Positions 17,920-26,365 are shown, counted from the first letter of the stretch. The stretch is DNA of 64,000 nt from Marinococcus luteus_A (GCF_034497705.1 NZ_JAXRUV010000002.1:248001-312000); one strand, 5' to 3'. Notes: generated by a model from the letters alone, not told the origin. Numbers and translations: made by a program.

Positions 17920-17934
17920 GAGGACACATAAAGA

Positions 17935-19272
17935 ATGTATGATCTGCTGATTAAAAATGGAATCGTTGTCCGCCCAACCGGTACAGAAGTAACTACCGTG
18001 GCAGTCACAGATGGAAAAATAGCAGCCTTTGGCGTTTCTGATGAAAAGAAAGCGCAAAGCGTAGTAGACGCTGATGGGATGCTCGTTATGCCGGGAGCGG
18101 TAGATGTTCACGTTCATTTCAGTGAGCCCGGCCGGGACTGGGAAGGCTTCGAAACAGGCTCCCGGATGCTTGCAGCGGGCGGTATCACTACGTATATGGA
18201 TATGCCCTTAAACGGTATTCCTTCTACGATTACAACGGAAAACGCCGAAGAAAAAGCAGCGCTCGGCCGGCAGAAATCCGTCCTGGACTTTGGGCTTTGG
18301 GGCGGCCTCGTCCCCGGGGGAGTAGAACATATTCCGGCTATGGCGGCGCGTGGCATACGTGTATTTAAAGCCTTCATGTCGCCGAGCGGCAACCCGGAGT
18401 TTGAACGGGCGGATGATGAAACACTGTTCCGGGGCATGCAGGTGATTGCTGAACACGGAGGGATGCTCGGTCTTCATGCAGAAAGCGAGCCGGTAGTGAG
18501 TACGCTCAGCAGGCAGTTCGAGGAGCGGGGCCAAACGGAAGCGGATGACTATTTAGCTTCGAGGCCGGTGGAAGCAGAACTCGAAGCGGTACAGCGCGCT
18601 CTCGTTTTTGCGAAGCAGACAGGCTGTCCGCTGCACTTCGTACATATTAGCTCTGCTGAAGCGGTCCAGGTGATTCAGCGCGCAAAAGCAGCCGGGCAGG
18701 ACGTTACGCTCGAAACCTGCGCCCATTACCTGATGTTTGACCACGAAGCACTGCAAATGCGCGGAGCCGAAGCAAAATGCGCGCCACCGTTACGGGAGGC
18801 CGCGGTGCAACAGGAGCTTGTGTCCAGATGGAAGCAGGGAGAGATAGATATGGTGACCTCCGATCATTCACCGTGTCCGGAAGAGTTGAAAGAAGGCGGG
18901 CTGTGGCAGGCGTGGGGAGGTATTTCGAGCGGACCATACACGCTGTTAAGTGTACTCGAGCTCACAGCGAAGCATGATCTGTCATGGGGACAAGCAGCAG
19001 CGTGGACTGCAGAGCAGCCGGCGTACCGTTTTGGACTGCATCAAAAGGGGAGCCTGGAAAAAGGGAAGGATGCAGACATCGTGCTGGTCGACCTTTACGA
19101 AGAAACGACAGTAGCACGTGAAACAATGCATATGCGCCACAAACACAGCTTGTTTGAAGGGCATCGTTTTCCGCACCGCATACATTCGGTCTGGCAGCGG
19201 GGCACAGAAATTTATAACGGAAAAACTGATACATTTACAAACAATAAAGGAAAGTGGCTGCAGGAACAATGA
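17935..19272 (+). CDS. pucH: Allantoinase
   Basis: A 445-residue cyclic amidohydrolase. Metal ligands lie in DVHVHFSEPG, the carboxylated lysine in VFKAFMSPSG (about residue 145), and further ligands in GLHAESEP, HFVHISS and TSDHSPCPEE. It opens the hydantoin ring of allantoin to allantoate, which PucF then degrades. It is the last gene of the operon, 15 bases after pucG, and its stop lies inside the terminator stem. No xanthine dehydrogenase or ureidoglycolate genes follow. Confidence 0.94.
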   Translation: MYDLLIKNGIVVRPTGTEVTTVAVTDGKIAAFGVSDEKKAQSVVDADGMLVMPGAVDVHVHFSEPGRDWEGFETGSRMLAAGGITTYMDMPLNGIPSTITTENAEEKAALGRQKSVLDFGLWGGLVPGGVEHIPAMAARGIRVFKAFMSPSGNPEFERADDETLFRGMQVIAEHGGMLGLHAESEPVVSTLSRQFEERGQTEADDYLASRPVEAELEAVQRALVFAKQTGCPLHFVHISSAEAVQVIQRAKAAGQDVTLETCAHYLMFDHEALQMRGAEAKCAPPLREAAVQQELVSRWKQGEIDMVTSDHSPCPEELKEGGLWQAWGGISSGPYTLLSVLELTAKHDLSWGQAAAWTAEQPAYRFGLHQKGSLEKGKDADIVLVDLYEETTVARETMHMRHKHSLFEGHRFPHRIHSVWQRGTEIYNGKTDTFTNNKGKWLQEQ

Positions 19273-19290
19273 TCCGGCAGCCACTTTTTT
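19252..19290 (+). terminator. Terminator of the puc operon
   Basis: AAGTGGCTGC (19252-19261) pairs with GCAGCCACTT (19277-19286), followed by T residues. The 5' arm lies within the last codons of pucH. Confidence 0.88.
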
Positions 19291-19442
19291 TAGCGCAGAA
19301 GGCGGTTAATGAATTTACGTGCTGTACGGTTGGCAGAGCGGCGCGCGAGGCGTTTCCCCAGGGAACCGTTTTTAGCTGCCTTTACATCACCAGTCACACG
19401 GTTAGCTTTTAAAATCGTACGTGCGAGCTTTTGAAAAGCCAT
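19290..19442 (-). CDS. Small very basic protein, unknown
   Basis: Encodes 50 residues rich in arginine and lysine (FQKLARTILKANR at the start and KFINRLLR at the end), without hydrophobic segments. The ATG at 19442 has a good AAAGGAG site with proper spacing, which supports it being real; a longer frame to 19499 does not. It faces the puc operon convergently. The composition suggests nucleic-acid or ribosome association, but this is only composition. No family recognised. Confidence 0.6.
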   Translation of the reverse strand: MAFQKLARTILKANRVTGDVKAAKNGSLGKRLARRSANRTARKFINRLLR

Positions 19443-19497
19443 CTGAACACTCCTTTCCGGGAACTTCTTGTTGTATAGTATATATCCTAATTTGTAC

Positions 19498-19536
19498 AAA
19501 AATAAGCCTCCAAATGAATTTCATTTGAAGGCCTGG
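19498..19536 (-). terminator. Terminator of iolG-iolB
   Basis: On the minus strand GCCTTCAAATGA pairs with TCATTTGGAGGC around AATT, followed by TTATTTTT. Confidence 0.8.
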
Positions 19537-19548
19537 AAGCGGAAAAGT

Positions 19549-20346
19549 TTATTTCAGCAGCCATTCATGATCCGGGTCATTATGGAATTTCCACTGGCGT
19601 ACCGGGCCGGCCATCACGTTCAAATAATAAGCCTGGTAGCCTGCAGGAGCTGCCACCGGATGGTAGCCTTTAGGCACCATCACTACATCGTTGCTGTTTA
19701 CGACCATTGTTTCATCAAGGTCTCTCGGATCGTCGTAAACGCGGTGAATCAGGAATCCGCCTTCCTCCGGGTCCACTTTATGAAAATACGTTTCTTCCAG
19801 GTAGGACTCGTGTGGAAGGTTTTCGGTATCGTGCTTGTGCGGCGGATAGCTTGACCAGTTTCCTTCCGGTGTATACACCTCCACCACGAGCACGCTCTCG
19901 GCTTCCTCAGAGTCCGGAAGGATATTATGCACTCTCCGGGACATGGAGCCGGAGCCGCGGTCTTCTGTGCCTACATCCTCCGGGCCGATCAGGCGGGCAT
20001 TGTACTTTCCGGTTGCCGGTGCCTTACAGACGGCGAGTTCAATATCTGTATTCGCCTTTACCTCAAAGCGGTCCCTGGCCGGAACGTATACCGAATACGG
20101 CGGAATTTTTTCGAAAACACTCATGCGCTTGCCGAGGTTTTCAAAGGAGTCATTGCTGGTCTGGATGTCTGCTTTGCCGCTTAACAGCACGAGGCATGCT
20201 TCGTTATCGCCGGTGTCGGCCTGAATGCTTTCGCCCTCCTGCACACGGTACACCTCGAAGCCGACATATTTCCATCCGGCGCTTTCCGGGGTAACATCAT
20301 GGATTTTTTGTGCGTTGGTATCTGGTTTTACGACTAAGTTTGGCAT
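19549..20346 (-). CDS. iolB: 5-deoxy-glucuronate isomerase
   Basis: A 265-residue bicupin. It isomerises 5-deoxy-D-glucuronate to 2-deoxy-5-keto-D-gluconate in myo-inositol breakdown. Typical stretches are RLIGPEDVGTEDRGSGSMSRRVHNIL (here split: GSGSMSRRVHNIL), NWSSYPPHKHD with metal histidines, LEETYFHKVDPEEGG and VPKGYHPVAAPAGYQAYYLNVMAG. It lies 15 bases after iolG in the same minus-strand unit and ends with a terminator. Fits the expected length and order for Bacillaceae. Confidence 0.95.
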   Translation of the reverse strand: MPNLVVKPDTNAQKIHDVTPESAGWKYVGFEVYRVQEGESIQADTGDNEACLVLLSGKADIQTSNDSFENLGKRMSVFEKIPPYSVYVPARDRFEVKANTDIELAVCKAPATGKYNARLIGPEDVGTEDRGSGSMSRRVHNILPDSEEAESVLVVEVYTPEGNWSSYPPHKHDTENLPHESYLEETYFHKVDPEEGGFLIHRVYDDPRDLDETMVVNSNDVVMVPKGYHPVAAPAGYQAYYLNVMAGPVRQWKFHNDPDHEWLLK

Positions 20347-20361
20347 ACATAAACACCCTTT

Positions 20362-21387
20362 CTAAGAGATTTCAATTGTTTCGGATTCCACATCAGCAAC
20401 ATATACGGTTTTTTTCTCTTTCCATGCTTTTGCTGCAGCCAGTGCAGCCGTCTGGGCGGCGATGCCATCATCGCCGGTGCAGACAGCCGGGGTGTTGGAC
20501 TGCACGGATTCAGCGAACATCGCAATTTCGCGCTCGAACGCCGTCTGATACCGTTCGAGGAAGAAATGCACCGGCTTTTCCGATTTAATAAAATCGTCCT
20601 GCCACCACTCCACCTGATGGATTGGCTGGTTCGGCACCGTGGCTGCCCCGTTGGAGCCAAACAACTCGAGACGCTGGTCATAGCCGTAGACCGCCCGCCG
20701 GCTGTTTTCAATCACACCGACGGCCCCGCTTTCAAATGTTAAAGAAATAACAGCCGTGTCAATGTCGTCGTAATCGTTGAACCGCTTGTCGGTCAGGGCA
20801 CCGCCGTGCACAGAAATAGCTGCAATATTTTCTCCCATAATATAGCGGGCCATATCAAAGTCGTGAATAGTCATATCCACGAACAGCCCGCCGGATGTTG
20901 CCACGTATTCCATGGGAGGCGGGGAAGGATCGCGTGAAATAATCTGCAGCATCTCGGGGGTGCCGATCTGGCCGTTAATCCGCATCTTTCGCACCTGCTG
21001 GAAGGAAGGATCAAAGCGGCGGTTGAAGCCGATCTGAAAAACAAGACCTGCTTCTTTGGCCGACTTGACTACCCGGCGGGATTCTTTAATATCGAAGCTG
21101 ATTGGTTTTTCACAAAAAATATGTTTTTTGTTATCAATGGCCTTATCAATCAGAGAAATATGCTCTGAGGTGGCAGCGCAGATGAAAACGGCATCAATTT
21201 CGGGGTCAAAAAGAATATCTTCGGCATTGGACGTTACGTACTGCGGAGAAAAGGCCTGCTCGATCGTTTCAAGAGCAGAGGTGTTTATATCTGCGACAGC
21301 CCGGAGGCCAGTGTCAGGAAGATGATGAAGGTTTTCTATATGCAGCCGGCCGATGCGCCCGGCGCCGATAACACCTATATTAACCAT
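20362..21387 (-). CDS. iolG: Inositol 2-dehydrogenase
   Basis: A 341-residue Gfo/Idh/MocA dehydrogenase that oxidises myo-inositol to 2-keto-myo-inositol (scyllo-inosose) with NAD. The Rossmann motif GVIGAGRIGRLH opens the protein; EKPISFD carries the catalytic lysine, and DMTIHDFDMARY the aspartate/histidine pair. ATG at 21387 is preferred (GGAGG at 9 bases) over 21402. First gene of the iolG-iolB transcript, expressed from a minus-strand promoter that overlaps two regulator-like sites. A second paralogue of this subfamily is at 27510. Confidence 0.92.
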   Translation of the reverse strand: MVNIGVIGAGRIGRLHIENLHHLPDTGLRAVADINTSALETIEQAFSPQYVTSNAEDILFDPEIDAVFICAATSEHISLIDKAIDNKKHIFCEKPISFDIKESRRVVKSAKEAGLVFQIGFNRRFDPSFQQVRKMRINGQIGTPEMLQIISRDPSPPPMEYVATSGGLFVDMTIHDFDMARYIMGENIAAISVHGGALTDKRFNDYDDIDTAVISLTFESGAVGVIENSRRAVYGYDQRLELFGSNGAATVPNQPIHQVEWWQDDFIKSEKPVHFFLERYQTAFEREIAMFAESVQSNTPAVCTGDDGIAAQTAALAAAKAWKEKKTVYVADVESETIEIS

Positions 21388-21418
21388 ATGCGGAACCTCC
21401 ATAAAAATGTATTTTAAA

Positions 21419-21431
21419 GAAAGCGCTTAAC
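21419..21431. promoter_or_regulatory. iol operator A, before iolG
   Basis: GAAAGCGCTTAAC with the palindromic core AAGCGCTT, located just downstream of the iolG -10. The same 13 bases occur at 21595-21607. Such AAnCGnTT-centred palindromes are typical LacI/GalR-family operators. Confidence 0.65.
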
Positions 21432-21441
21432 TTTAATGTGA

Positions 21442-21470
21442 ATTATACATTAATGAATCGCTTACATCAA
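21442..21470 (-). promoter_or_regulatory. iolG-iolB promoter
   Basis: On the minus strand TTGATG, a 17-base spacer and TATAAT (21465-21470 and 21442-21447 in plus coordinates). The spacer contains AATCGCTTACAT (plus strand, 21456-21467), a 12-mer repeated at 26288-26299. Confidence 0.75.
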
Positions 21471-21549
21471 TCGAAGAATGAGATTTTTCAGAAAGCATGC
21501 AGCAGCATTCACCTTTAATATAGAAATTAAAGAAAAATCAAAAAAATAC

Positions 21550-21578
21550 TTTACATCTGAATGCGCTTTCTTTAGAAT
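21550..21578 (+). promoter_or_regulatory. iolC promoter
   Basis: TTTACA (21550-21555), 17-base spacer, TAGAAT (21573-21578). The spacer carries GCGCTTTC, a half of the iol operator. Confidence 0.75.
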
Positions 21579-21594
21579 CAGACGTATAGAAGAG

Positions 21595-21607
21595 GAAAGC
21601 GCTTAAC
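21595..21607. promoter_or_regulatory. iol operator B, before iolC
   Basis: GAAAGCGCTTAAC, identical to operator A, placed just downstream of the iolC start region, where a bound repressor would block transcription. Confidence 0.65.
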
Positions 21608-21646
21608 CATAAATCGATTAAAATAACGAAGGGTGGTTATGTTTTA

Positions 21647-22648
21647 ATGGAATTTCCAAAAAACCGTTCAAGGGATCTGGTTGGCATGGGCCGGCTGACG
21701 ATTGACATGAACGCGAATGAAATTAACCGTCCGATGGAAGAAACGAGGACGTTTACGAAATATGTGGGAGGATCTCCGGCAAATATTACGATTGGGGCAT
21801 CGAGACTCGGTCTCAGCACCGGCTTTATCGGCAAGATAGCAGATGATCAGATGGGCAATTTTATCCGCAGCTACTTTGAAAAAAATAATATCAATACGGA
21901 AAACGTAAAAACAGACGATACGGGTGCGGTGACCGGTCTCGCCTTTACGGAAATTATTAGTCCGGAAGACTGCAGTATACTTCTGTACAGAGACAATGTG
22001 GCGGATCTGAAAATCAGCCCGCTCGAAATTTCCGAGGAATACATTAAAAATACATCCGCGGTAATGTTTTCCGGCACGGCGCTTGCTGCGAGCCCTTCCC
22101 GCGAAGCGGTCTTTCTCGCGGCAGAATATGCGCATAAACATGGAACGAAGGTGCTTTTTGATATTGACTTTCGTCCGGCGACGTGGAAATCAAAGGAAGA
22201 AACCGCCACGTATTACAACCTGCTGGCTGAAAAAAGCCATCTGATTATTGGAACAAGAGACGAATTCAATATGATGGAAAACATGGAGTCAGAAATGGAT
22301 GGAAGCGATGATAAGACTGCCTCGAAGTGGTTTAATCACTCAGCAGAGATTGTGCTGATTAAGCACGGAGCCGAAGGGTCGTTTGCCTATACGAAGGACG
22401 GGGACTATTTCACCGGGAAAACCTTCGAAACCGAAGTGCTGAAAACGTTTGGAGCCGGAGACGCCTATGCTTCCTCCTTTGTTTATGGCCTGATGCAGGG
22501 CTGGGAAGTCGACCGGGCGATGGATTTCGGCGGCGCGTCCGCAGCCATTGTCATTTCCCGGCACAGCTGCTCCGAAGCGATGCCAAAGGCGGAAGAAGTA
22601 CAGGAGTTCATTGATGAAAGTGTGAGAAAAGGTACCATAAAGTCCTAA
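21647..22648 (+). CDS. iolC: 5-dehydro-2-deoxygluconokinase
   Basis: A 333-residue PfkB-family kinase that phosphorylates 2-deoxy-5-keto-D-gluconate. VGGSPANITIGASRLG is the substrate/lid region and TFGAGDAYASSFVYG (about residue 270) the ATP/anion-hole motif with catalytic aspartate. The start overlaps the stop of a two-codon reading frame (ATG TTT TAA TG at 21639) lying between the GGGTGG ribosome site and the real ATG. Divergent from iolG and followed 86 bases later by iolA. The next pathway enzyme, the aldolase IolJ, is not present in this window. Confidence 0.93.
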   Translation: MEFPKNRSRDLVGMGRLTIDMNANEINRPMEETRTFTKYVGGSPANITIGASRLGLSTGFIGKIADDQMGNFIRSYFEKNNINTENVKTDDTGAVTGLAFTEIISPEDCSILLYRDNVADLKISPLEISEEYIKNTSAVMFSGTALAASPSREAVFLAAEYAHKHGTKVLFDIDFRPATWKSKEETATYYNLLAEKSHLIIGTRDEFNMMENMESEMDGSDDKTASKWFNHSAEIVLIKHGAEGSFAYTKDGDYFTGKTFETEVLKTFGAGDAYASSFVYGLMQGWEVDRAMDFGGASAAIVISRHSCSEAMPKAEEVQEFIDESVRKGTIKS

Positions 22649-22734
22649 GAGGACAGGGTGCTCAGGTATAATCATATGAAAGTACTTCAAAAAGCAATTC
22701 TAACATCCGTTAATATAGAAAGGACGATGAAGAT

Positions 22735-24186
22735 ATGCAGGAACAAGCAGTAACGACCTTGAAAAATTTTATCGGCGGCGAATGGGTGGAATCCCGGTCG
22801 GCGACCGACAATGTCTACAACCCGGCTACCGGTGAAGTGATCGCCCGCGTCCCGCTCTCCTTGAAGGATGAAGTGGACGAAGCCGTGAAGGCGTCCCAAG
22901 CGGCGTACCGCGACTGGTCGAAAAAGCCGGTCCCGCAGCGGGCCCGCATCCTGTTCGCCTACCAGCAGCTGCTCATCCGCCACTGGGACGAGCTCGCCGA
23001 AATCATTACGCTCGAAAACGGCAAAAACCTGAAGGAAGCCAAGGGCGAAGTGCAGCGCGGCATCGAGTGCGTGGAATTCGCCGCCGGGGCCCCGACGCTC
23101 ATGATGGGCGACCAGCTGCCGGACATTGCCACCAACATCGAGTCCGGCATGTACCGCTACCCGATCGGTGTGGTCGGCGGCATTACGCCGTTCAACTTCC
23201 CGATGATGGTGCCGTGCTGGATGTTTCCGCTTGCGATTGCCTGCGGCAACACGTTCGTCATGAAGCCGTCCGAGCGGACGCCGATGCTTGCGAACCGGCT
23301 CGCGGAGCTGTTGGAGGAAGCGGGGCTTCCGAAGGGCGTGCTCTCCGTGGTACACGGCGCGCATGACGTCGTGAACGGCCTGCTCGAGCACGACGACGTG
23401 CCGGCGATTTCCTTTGTCGGCTCCCAGCCGGTCGCGGAATATGTGTATAAAAACGGCACGGCGCACGGCAAACGCGTGCAGGCACTCGCCGGGGCGAAGA
23501 ACCACACCCTCGTCATGGAGGATGCGGACCTCGATAACGCCGCCTGGCAGATTCTGAATGCCGCCTTCGGCTCTGCCGGGGAACGGTGCATGGCCGCCTC
23601 CGTGGTCGCGGTGCAGGAAAGCGTGGCCGATCAGCTGGTGGCAAACATCCAGGCCTATGCCGACGACGTCACCATCGGCAACGGCCGTGAAAAAGACGTG
23701 TTCCTCGGGCCGGTGATCCGCGAAGGCCACCTCGAGAAAACGAAGGCCTACATTGACAAAGGCGTCGAGGAAGGCGCGACGCTCGTGCGCGATGGGCGCC
23801 AGGACGAGGTTGCCAAGGACGGCTACTTTATCGGGCCGACGATCTTTGACCACGTGCAGCAGACGATGACGATCTGGCAGGACGAAATTTTCGCGCCGGT
23901 GTTATCCATCGTGCGCGTGCCGGACCTGACGGCCGGCATCGCATGGGCGAACGAGTCGCGCTTTGCGAACGGCGCCTGCCTGTTCACGAGCTCCGGGCAC
24001 AGCGTCCGCGAATTCCGGGAGAACATCGACGCCGGCATGCTCGGCATCAACGTCGGCGTGCCGGCCCCGATGGCGTTCTTCCCGTTTTCGGGCTGGAAGG
24101 ATTCCTTCTACGGTGACCTGCATGCGAATGGCAAGGACGGCGTGGAGTTCTACACCCGCAAGAAAATGGTCACCGCCCGCTGGTAA
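22735..24186 (+). CDS. iolA: Methylmalonate-semialdehyde dehydrogenase (CoA-acylating)
   Basis: A 483-residue aldehyde dehydrogenase that converts malonate or methylmalonate semialdehyde to acetyl- or propionyl-CoA, the last step of inositol (and valine) breakdown. Family marks: FNFPMMVPCWMFPLA, FVGSQPVAEYVY, and the catalytic cysteine in GSAGERCMAASV (about residue 285). Its base composition is striking: sampled stretches exceed 70 percent G+C (for example 23041-23100) and codons end mostly in G or C, whereas iolC before it and iolD after it are near 50 percent. This suggests recent acquisition or replacement by a higher-GC orthologue. Confidence 0.95.
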   Translation: MQEQAVTTLKNFIGGEWVESRSATDNVYNPATGEVIARVPLSLKDEVDEAVKASQAAYRDWSKKPVPQRARILFAYQQLLIRHWDELAEIITLENGKNLKEAKGEVQRGIECVEFAAGAPTLMMGDQLPDIATNIESGMYRYPIGVVGGITPFNFPMMVPCWMFPLAIACGNTFVMKPSERTPMLANRLAELLEEAGLPKGVLSVVHGAHDVVNGLLEHDDVPAISFVGSQPVAEYVYKNGTAHGKRVQALAGAKNHTLVMEDADLDNAAWQILNAAFGSAGERCMAASVVAVQESVADQLVANIQAYADDVTIGNGREKDVFLGPVIREGHLEKTKAYIDKGVEEGATLVRDGRQDEVAKDGYFIGPTIFDHVQQTMTIWQDEIFAPVLSIVRVPDLTAGIAWANESRFANGACLFTSSGHSVREFRENIDAGMLGINVGVPAPMAFFPFSGWKDSFYGDLHANGKDGVEFYTRKKMVTARW

Positions 24187-24219
24187 ACGTATAGCTTCAG
24201 CCAAATAGCACAAGCCCAG

Positions 24220-24271
24220 ACTGTCTTCTCTTTCCTTTCTATTCTGAGAGAGGAGAAGGCAGTTTTTTCTT
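24220..24271 (+). terminator. Hairpin between iolA and iolD
   Basis: ACTGTCTTCTC (24220-24230) and GAGAAGGCAGT (24253-24263) pair across a 22-base loop and lead into TTTTTTCTT. It would terminate or attenuate transcription inside the iol gene string. Confidence 0.7.
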
Positions 24272-24301
24272 CTATAAAACGACAACAGGAAGGGGATTTT
24301 T

Positions 24302-26221
24302 ATGCCCGTATTAACGACAGCACAGGCAATCGTACGTTTTTTGGAGCAGCAGTATATTGAATGGGACGGCGAGGAAATTCCGTTTGTAGATGGAATGTTT
24401 ACGCTCTTCGGCCACGGTAACGTTCTTGGTCTCGGCCAGGCTCTTTCTGAAGCGAAGCGGCTCCGGGTGTACCAGGGAAAAAACGAGCAGGGGATGGGGC
24501 ATGCGGCCATATCGTATGCTAAACAGAACAATCGCAAACGCATCATCGCCTGCACGTCTTCAGTCGGCCCTGGCTCTGCCAATATGGTGACAGCGGCGAG
24601 TGTGGCGACCGTAAACAACATACCGCTGCTTCTTTTTCCGGGAGACATCTTCGCAAGCCGCCAGCCGGACCCGGTGCTGCAGCAGGTGGAACAGCCTCAC
24701 GACTTAACGATTTCCACGAACGATGCGTTCCGCCCGGTAAGTAAGTTCTGGGACCGTATAACAAGACCCGAACAGCTGATGAGCTCCTTAATCCAGGCGA
24801 TGCGTGTACTGACAAATCCGGCAGAAACGGGTGCTGTTACCGTGTCCGTGCCGCAGGACGTCCAGGGGGAAGCGTACGATTTTCCGGAATCGTTTTTCCA
24901 GAAACGCGTTCACCGTGTTTCAAGAAAAGTGCCGGATGAGCGTTCGGTGAAGGAAGCAGCAGCTTTAATCCGGAGCAAAAAGCGTCCGTTTATCATTTGC
25001 GGAGGAGGCGTGCGTTATTCAGAGGCGGGAGAAAGCCTGAAAAAAATGGCGGAAGCCTGGAACGTGCCAATCGCAGAGACGCAGGCCGGCAAAAGCGCGG
25101 TGGAAAGCACGCATGAGTGGAATGTTGGAGGTCTTGGTGTAACTGGTAATCTGGCAGCGAATACGCTCGCTCCGAAGGCGGACGTTATTATTGCAGTAGG
25201 TACGCGCCTGGCTGACTTTACCACCTCCTCGAAGCAGCTGTTCCGGGATGAAAATGTCGAATTTATTTCGATCAATGTGTCGGAATTTCACGGGGTGAAA
25301 ATGGATGCAGCCCCATTAATCGGGGACGCTCAGGCTGTAATTGACGCGCTGGTAAACGAAACAGGAGACTATACGTCTGAATTTAAAAACGAGACCGAAG
25401 AGGCGAAGGCGGCCTGGACCAGGGAAAAAGAGCGGCTTTATTCTGTCCGATACACGGAAGAAGGCTTTACGCCTGAAATCGCCGGTCATCTTGACGAGGA
25501 GCTGCAGGAGTACCGTAAAGTGCTGGGCACGGATCTGGCGCAGACGACAGCACTCGGTATTGTGAACCGGGAAATCGATGAAGACGCTGTAGCCGTCGGA
25601 GCGGCCGGAAGTCTGCCTGGCGACATGCAGCGCCTGTGGGAGTCGAGCCAGAAATACCGGTACAACATGGAATACGGCTACTCCTGCATGGGCTATGAAA
25701 TTTCCGGGGCGTTTGGGGCCAAGCTTGCTGAGCCGGACAAGGAAGTATACGCCATGGTCGGGGACGGCAGCTTTTTGATGCTGCATTCAGAAATGATTAC
25801 AAGCGTACAGGAAAACAAAAAAATTAACGTAATGCTGTTCGACAATTCTGGATACGGCTGCATTAACAACCTGCAGATGGGCAACGGCATGCAGAGCATT
25901 GGAACCGAATTTCGTCATCGTGATGAAGAAAAGGATGAAATGTGTGGCAGTGTGATGCACATTGACTATGCGAAGGTAGCTGAAGGCTACGGCCTGAAAA
26001 CGTACCGGGTGACGACAGAGCAAGGGTTGAAAGAAGCAATCGCTGAGGCGAAAAAGCAGACGGTGTCTACGCTGATTGACGTAAAGGTGCTGCCGAAGAC
26101 AATGACCGGAGATTATGAATCCTGGTGGCACGTCGGAGTATCAGAGGTTTCTGAGCGCGAAAGCGTGCGGGAGTCCTTTGAAGACAAAGAAAAGCAGCTG
26201 CAGCATGCCCGGAAATATTAA
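24302..26221 (+). CDS. iolD: 3D-(3,5/4)-trihydroxycyclohexane-1,2-dione hydrolase
   Basis: A 639-residue thiamine-diphosphate enzyme that opens the inositol-derived ring to 5-deoxy-glucuronate. NEQGMGHAAISYAK contains the activating glutamate region, GPGSANMVTAA follows, and the ThDP/metal motif GDGSFLMLHSEM...NNSGYGCINN-type segment lies at about residue 485-520. AGGAAGGGG precedes ATG 24302. It lies 115 bases after iolA behind a terminator-like hairpin, so it may be expressed at a lower level or from a promoter not identified here. No iol operator was seen in that gap. Confidence 0.95.
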   Translation: MPVLTTAQAIVRFLEQQYIEWDGEEIPFVDGMFTLFGHGNVLGLGQALSEAKRLRVYQGKNEQGMGHAAISYAKQNNRKRIIACTSSVGPGSANMVTAASVATVNNIPLLLFPGDIFASRQPDPVLQQVEQPHDLTISTNDAFRPVSKFWDRITRPEQLMSSLIQAMRVLTNPAETGAVTVSVPQDVQGEAYDFPESFFQKRVHRVSRKVPDERSVKEAAALIRSKKRPFIICGGGVRYSEAGESLKKMAEAWNVPIAETQAGKSAVESTHEWNVGGLGVTGNLAANTLAPKADVIIAVGTRLADFTTSSKQLFRDENVEFISINVSEFHGVKMDAAPLIGDAQAVIDALVNETGDYTSEFKNETEEAKAAWTREKERLYSVRYTEEGFTPEIAGHLDEELQEYRKVLGTDLAQTTALGIVNREIDEDAVAVGAAGSLPGDMQRLWESSQKYRYNMEYGYSCMGYEISGAFGAKLAEPDKEVYAMVGDGSFLMLHSEMITSVQENKKINVMLFDNSGYGCINNLQMGNGMQSIGTEFRHRDEEKDEMCGSVMHIDYAKVAEGYGLKTYRVTTEQGLKEAIAEAKKQTVSTLIDVKVLPKTMTGDYESWWHVGVSEVSERESVRESFEDKEKQLQHARKY

Positions 26222-26227
26222 ATGGTT

Positions 26228-26265
26228 AAACGCGTTCAGAGCCCCGGCTCTGGACGCGTTTTTTA
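26228..26265 (+). terminator. Terminator of iolD
   Basis: AACGCGTTCAGAGCC and GGCTCTGGACGCGTT pair around CC, followed by a T run. Confidence 0.9.
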
Positions 26266-26287
26266 AATGTAAATTATCTTTTTGATA

Positions 26288-26365
26288 AATCGCTTACATT
26301 TTTTCCGTTTACCCCTTGAATTACCCGGAAGGAAACGATAATATGAACATAAGTTAAGCGCTTAC
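26288..26365 (+). promoter_or_regulatory. Promoter and iol operators before the second inositol operon
   Basis: Promoter TTGAAT (26316-26321), 17 bases, TAATAT (26339-26344). Downstream is TTAAGCGCTTAC (26354-26365) with the iol core AAGCGCTT; upstream is AATCGCTTACAT (26288-26299), identical to the element in the iolG promoter spacer. Same regulator as iolG and iolC is the simplest reading. Confidence 0.7.

Noticed and set aside
22687..23853. A 388-codon open frame on the minus strand opposite iolA
   Set aside because: Caused by the high G+C of iolA, which removes stop codons; its product is rich in R, H and G without any family resemblance.
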